In this document: positions 5,723 to 5,837 of the stretch, piece after piece | How positions within the stretch are numbered: position 1 is the stretch's first letter | Layout of the letters: every line of letters starts with the position of its first letter | NCBI GenBank assembly: GCA_946409885.1 | Contig: CAMJYF010000137.1 | Coordinates: forward strand, 1 to 5,837 | Source: an uncultured Clostridia bacterium | Lineage (GTDB): Bacteria > Bacillota > Clostridia > Oscillospirales > Acutalibacteraceae | DNA length: 5,837 nt | Direction: 5' to 3' | Made by a program: the position numbers and the translations under genes | The notes under the pieces: model-generated | What the model saw: the letters and a program-made list of their open reading frames with translations, nothing else | Databases searched by the model: none | What the model was told of the DNA's origin: nothing

Positions 5723-5837
5723 GCGCCTCCGACAACGTAATGCCGTTCTCGTTGGCGATTCGGGCCAGATCGTCGAACTCGAATTTGGCCCGGGTCACGC
5801 CATAACCGGAAGCCACCTTTTCCCGCACCGCGCCCAG
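5685..5837 (-). CDS. larC: C-terminal end of a LarC-like nickel-pincer cofactor biosynthesis protein (partial)
   Basis: The last 50 codons of a - strand gene run in from the right edge and end at the TGA at 5687-5685. The segment VREKVASGYGVTRAKFEFDD followed by LARIANENGITLSEARETAR resembles the end of LarC (formerly DUF111/TIGR00299), where the pattern is KVA.GYGV...KPE.ED.A.IA.E.G.SL.EV. LarC is the CTP-dependent enzyme that inserts nickel into the pyridinium dithiocarboxylic acid mononucleotide to complete the nickel-pincer cofactor of lactate racemase and related LarA enzymes. It acts in the cytoplasm. The gene converges on the glycosidase operon and is not part of it. Only the C-terminal tail is visible, so the assignment rests on a short match and is moderately sure. 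Confidence 0.7.
   Translation of the reverse strand: MGAVREKVASGYGVTRAKFEFDDLARIANENGITLSEARETARQAKHNGK

Noticed and set aside
5434..5805. 123-codon open frame on the + strand crossing the end of the operon
   Set aside because: It begins inside the Gfo/Idh gene in another frame, runs through the terminator hairpin and then antisense to the larC-like end; no ribosome binding site or protein-like pattern.
1..5837. CRISPR array, tRNA, rRNA, transposase, phage or inverted-repeat element
   Set aside because: No repeated spacer units, cloverleaf, recombinase motif or element ends were seen; apart from the terminator hairpin there is no notable repeat.

Overview
The window is GC-rich, densely packed bacterial DNA. 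The main strand carries five tightly spaced genes (gaps of 14, 3, 13 and 19 bases), each internal start preceded by a GGAGG-like ribosome binding site about 8 bases upstream. The gene families (clostridial-type glycerol-3-phosphate dehydrogenase trio with DUF1667, GH29 enzyme, GH109-like Gfo/Idh protein, larC) and the codon bias suggest an anaerobic, GC-rich Firmicute of the Clostridia, probably gut-associated. This assignment is an inference from gene content; no phylogenetic marker is present.

Layout, left to right on the + strand. (1) Positions 1-1347: a GlpA-like FAD-dependent dehydrogenase whose 5' end lies outside the window. It is broken by a frameshift near 943-951, and its C-terminal BFD-like [2Fe-2S] domain is in another frame. 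(2) 1362-2615: a FAD/NAD(P) pyridine-nucleotide oxidoreductase. (3) 2619-2972: a small DUF1667 protein with a CxxCxxxC...C cysteine set. These three form the well-known GlpA-like/oxidoreductase/DUF1667 trio that many anaerobes use for glycerol 3-phosphate oxidation. (4) 2986-4386: a cytoplasmic GH29 (alpha-L-fucosidase family) enzyme with an apparent C-terminal beta-sandwich domain; its catalytic pair is present but several usual fucose-binding residues are changed. (5) 4406-5548: a Gfo/Idh/MocA protein that lacks the usual EKP lysine and instead carries the residue pattern of the NAD-dependent glycosidase family GH109. A rho-independent-type hairpin (5565-5599) closes the operon.

On the - strand, converging on that hairpin, lies the last 50 codons of a gene that looks like larC (nickel-pincer cofactor synthesis). 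A short coding-like stretch follows its stop codon in another frame.

Read together, the cluster looks like a cytoplasmic glycan-degradation unit (two unusual glycosidase-like enzymes, neither with a signal peptide) joined to a flavin/iron-sulphur redox module. Whether the redox trio really serves glycerol 3-phosphate here, or a product of the glycosidases, cannot be decided from sequence alone. The most noteworthy points are the GH109-like signature in gene 5, the altered -1 subsite in gene 4, and the 17-bp microhomology-type deletion inferred in gene 1.
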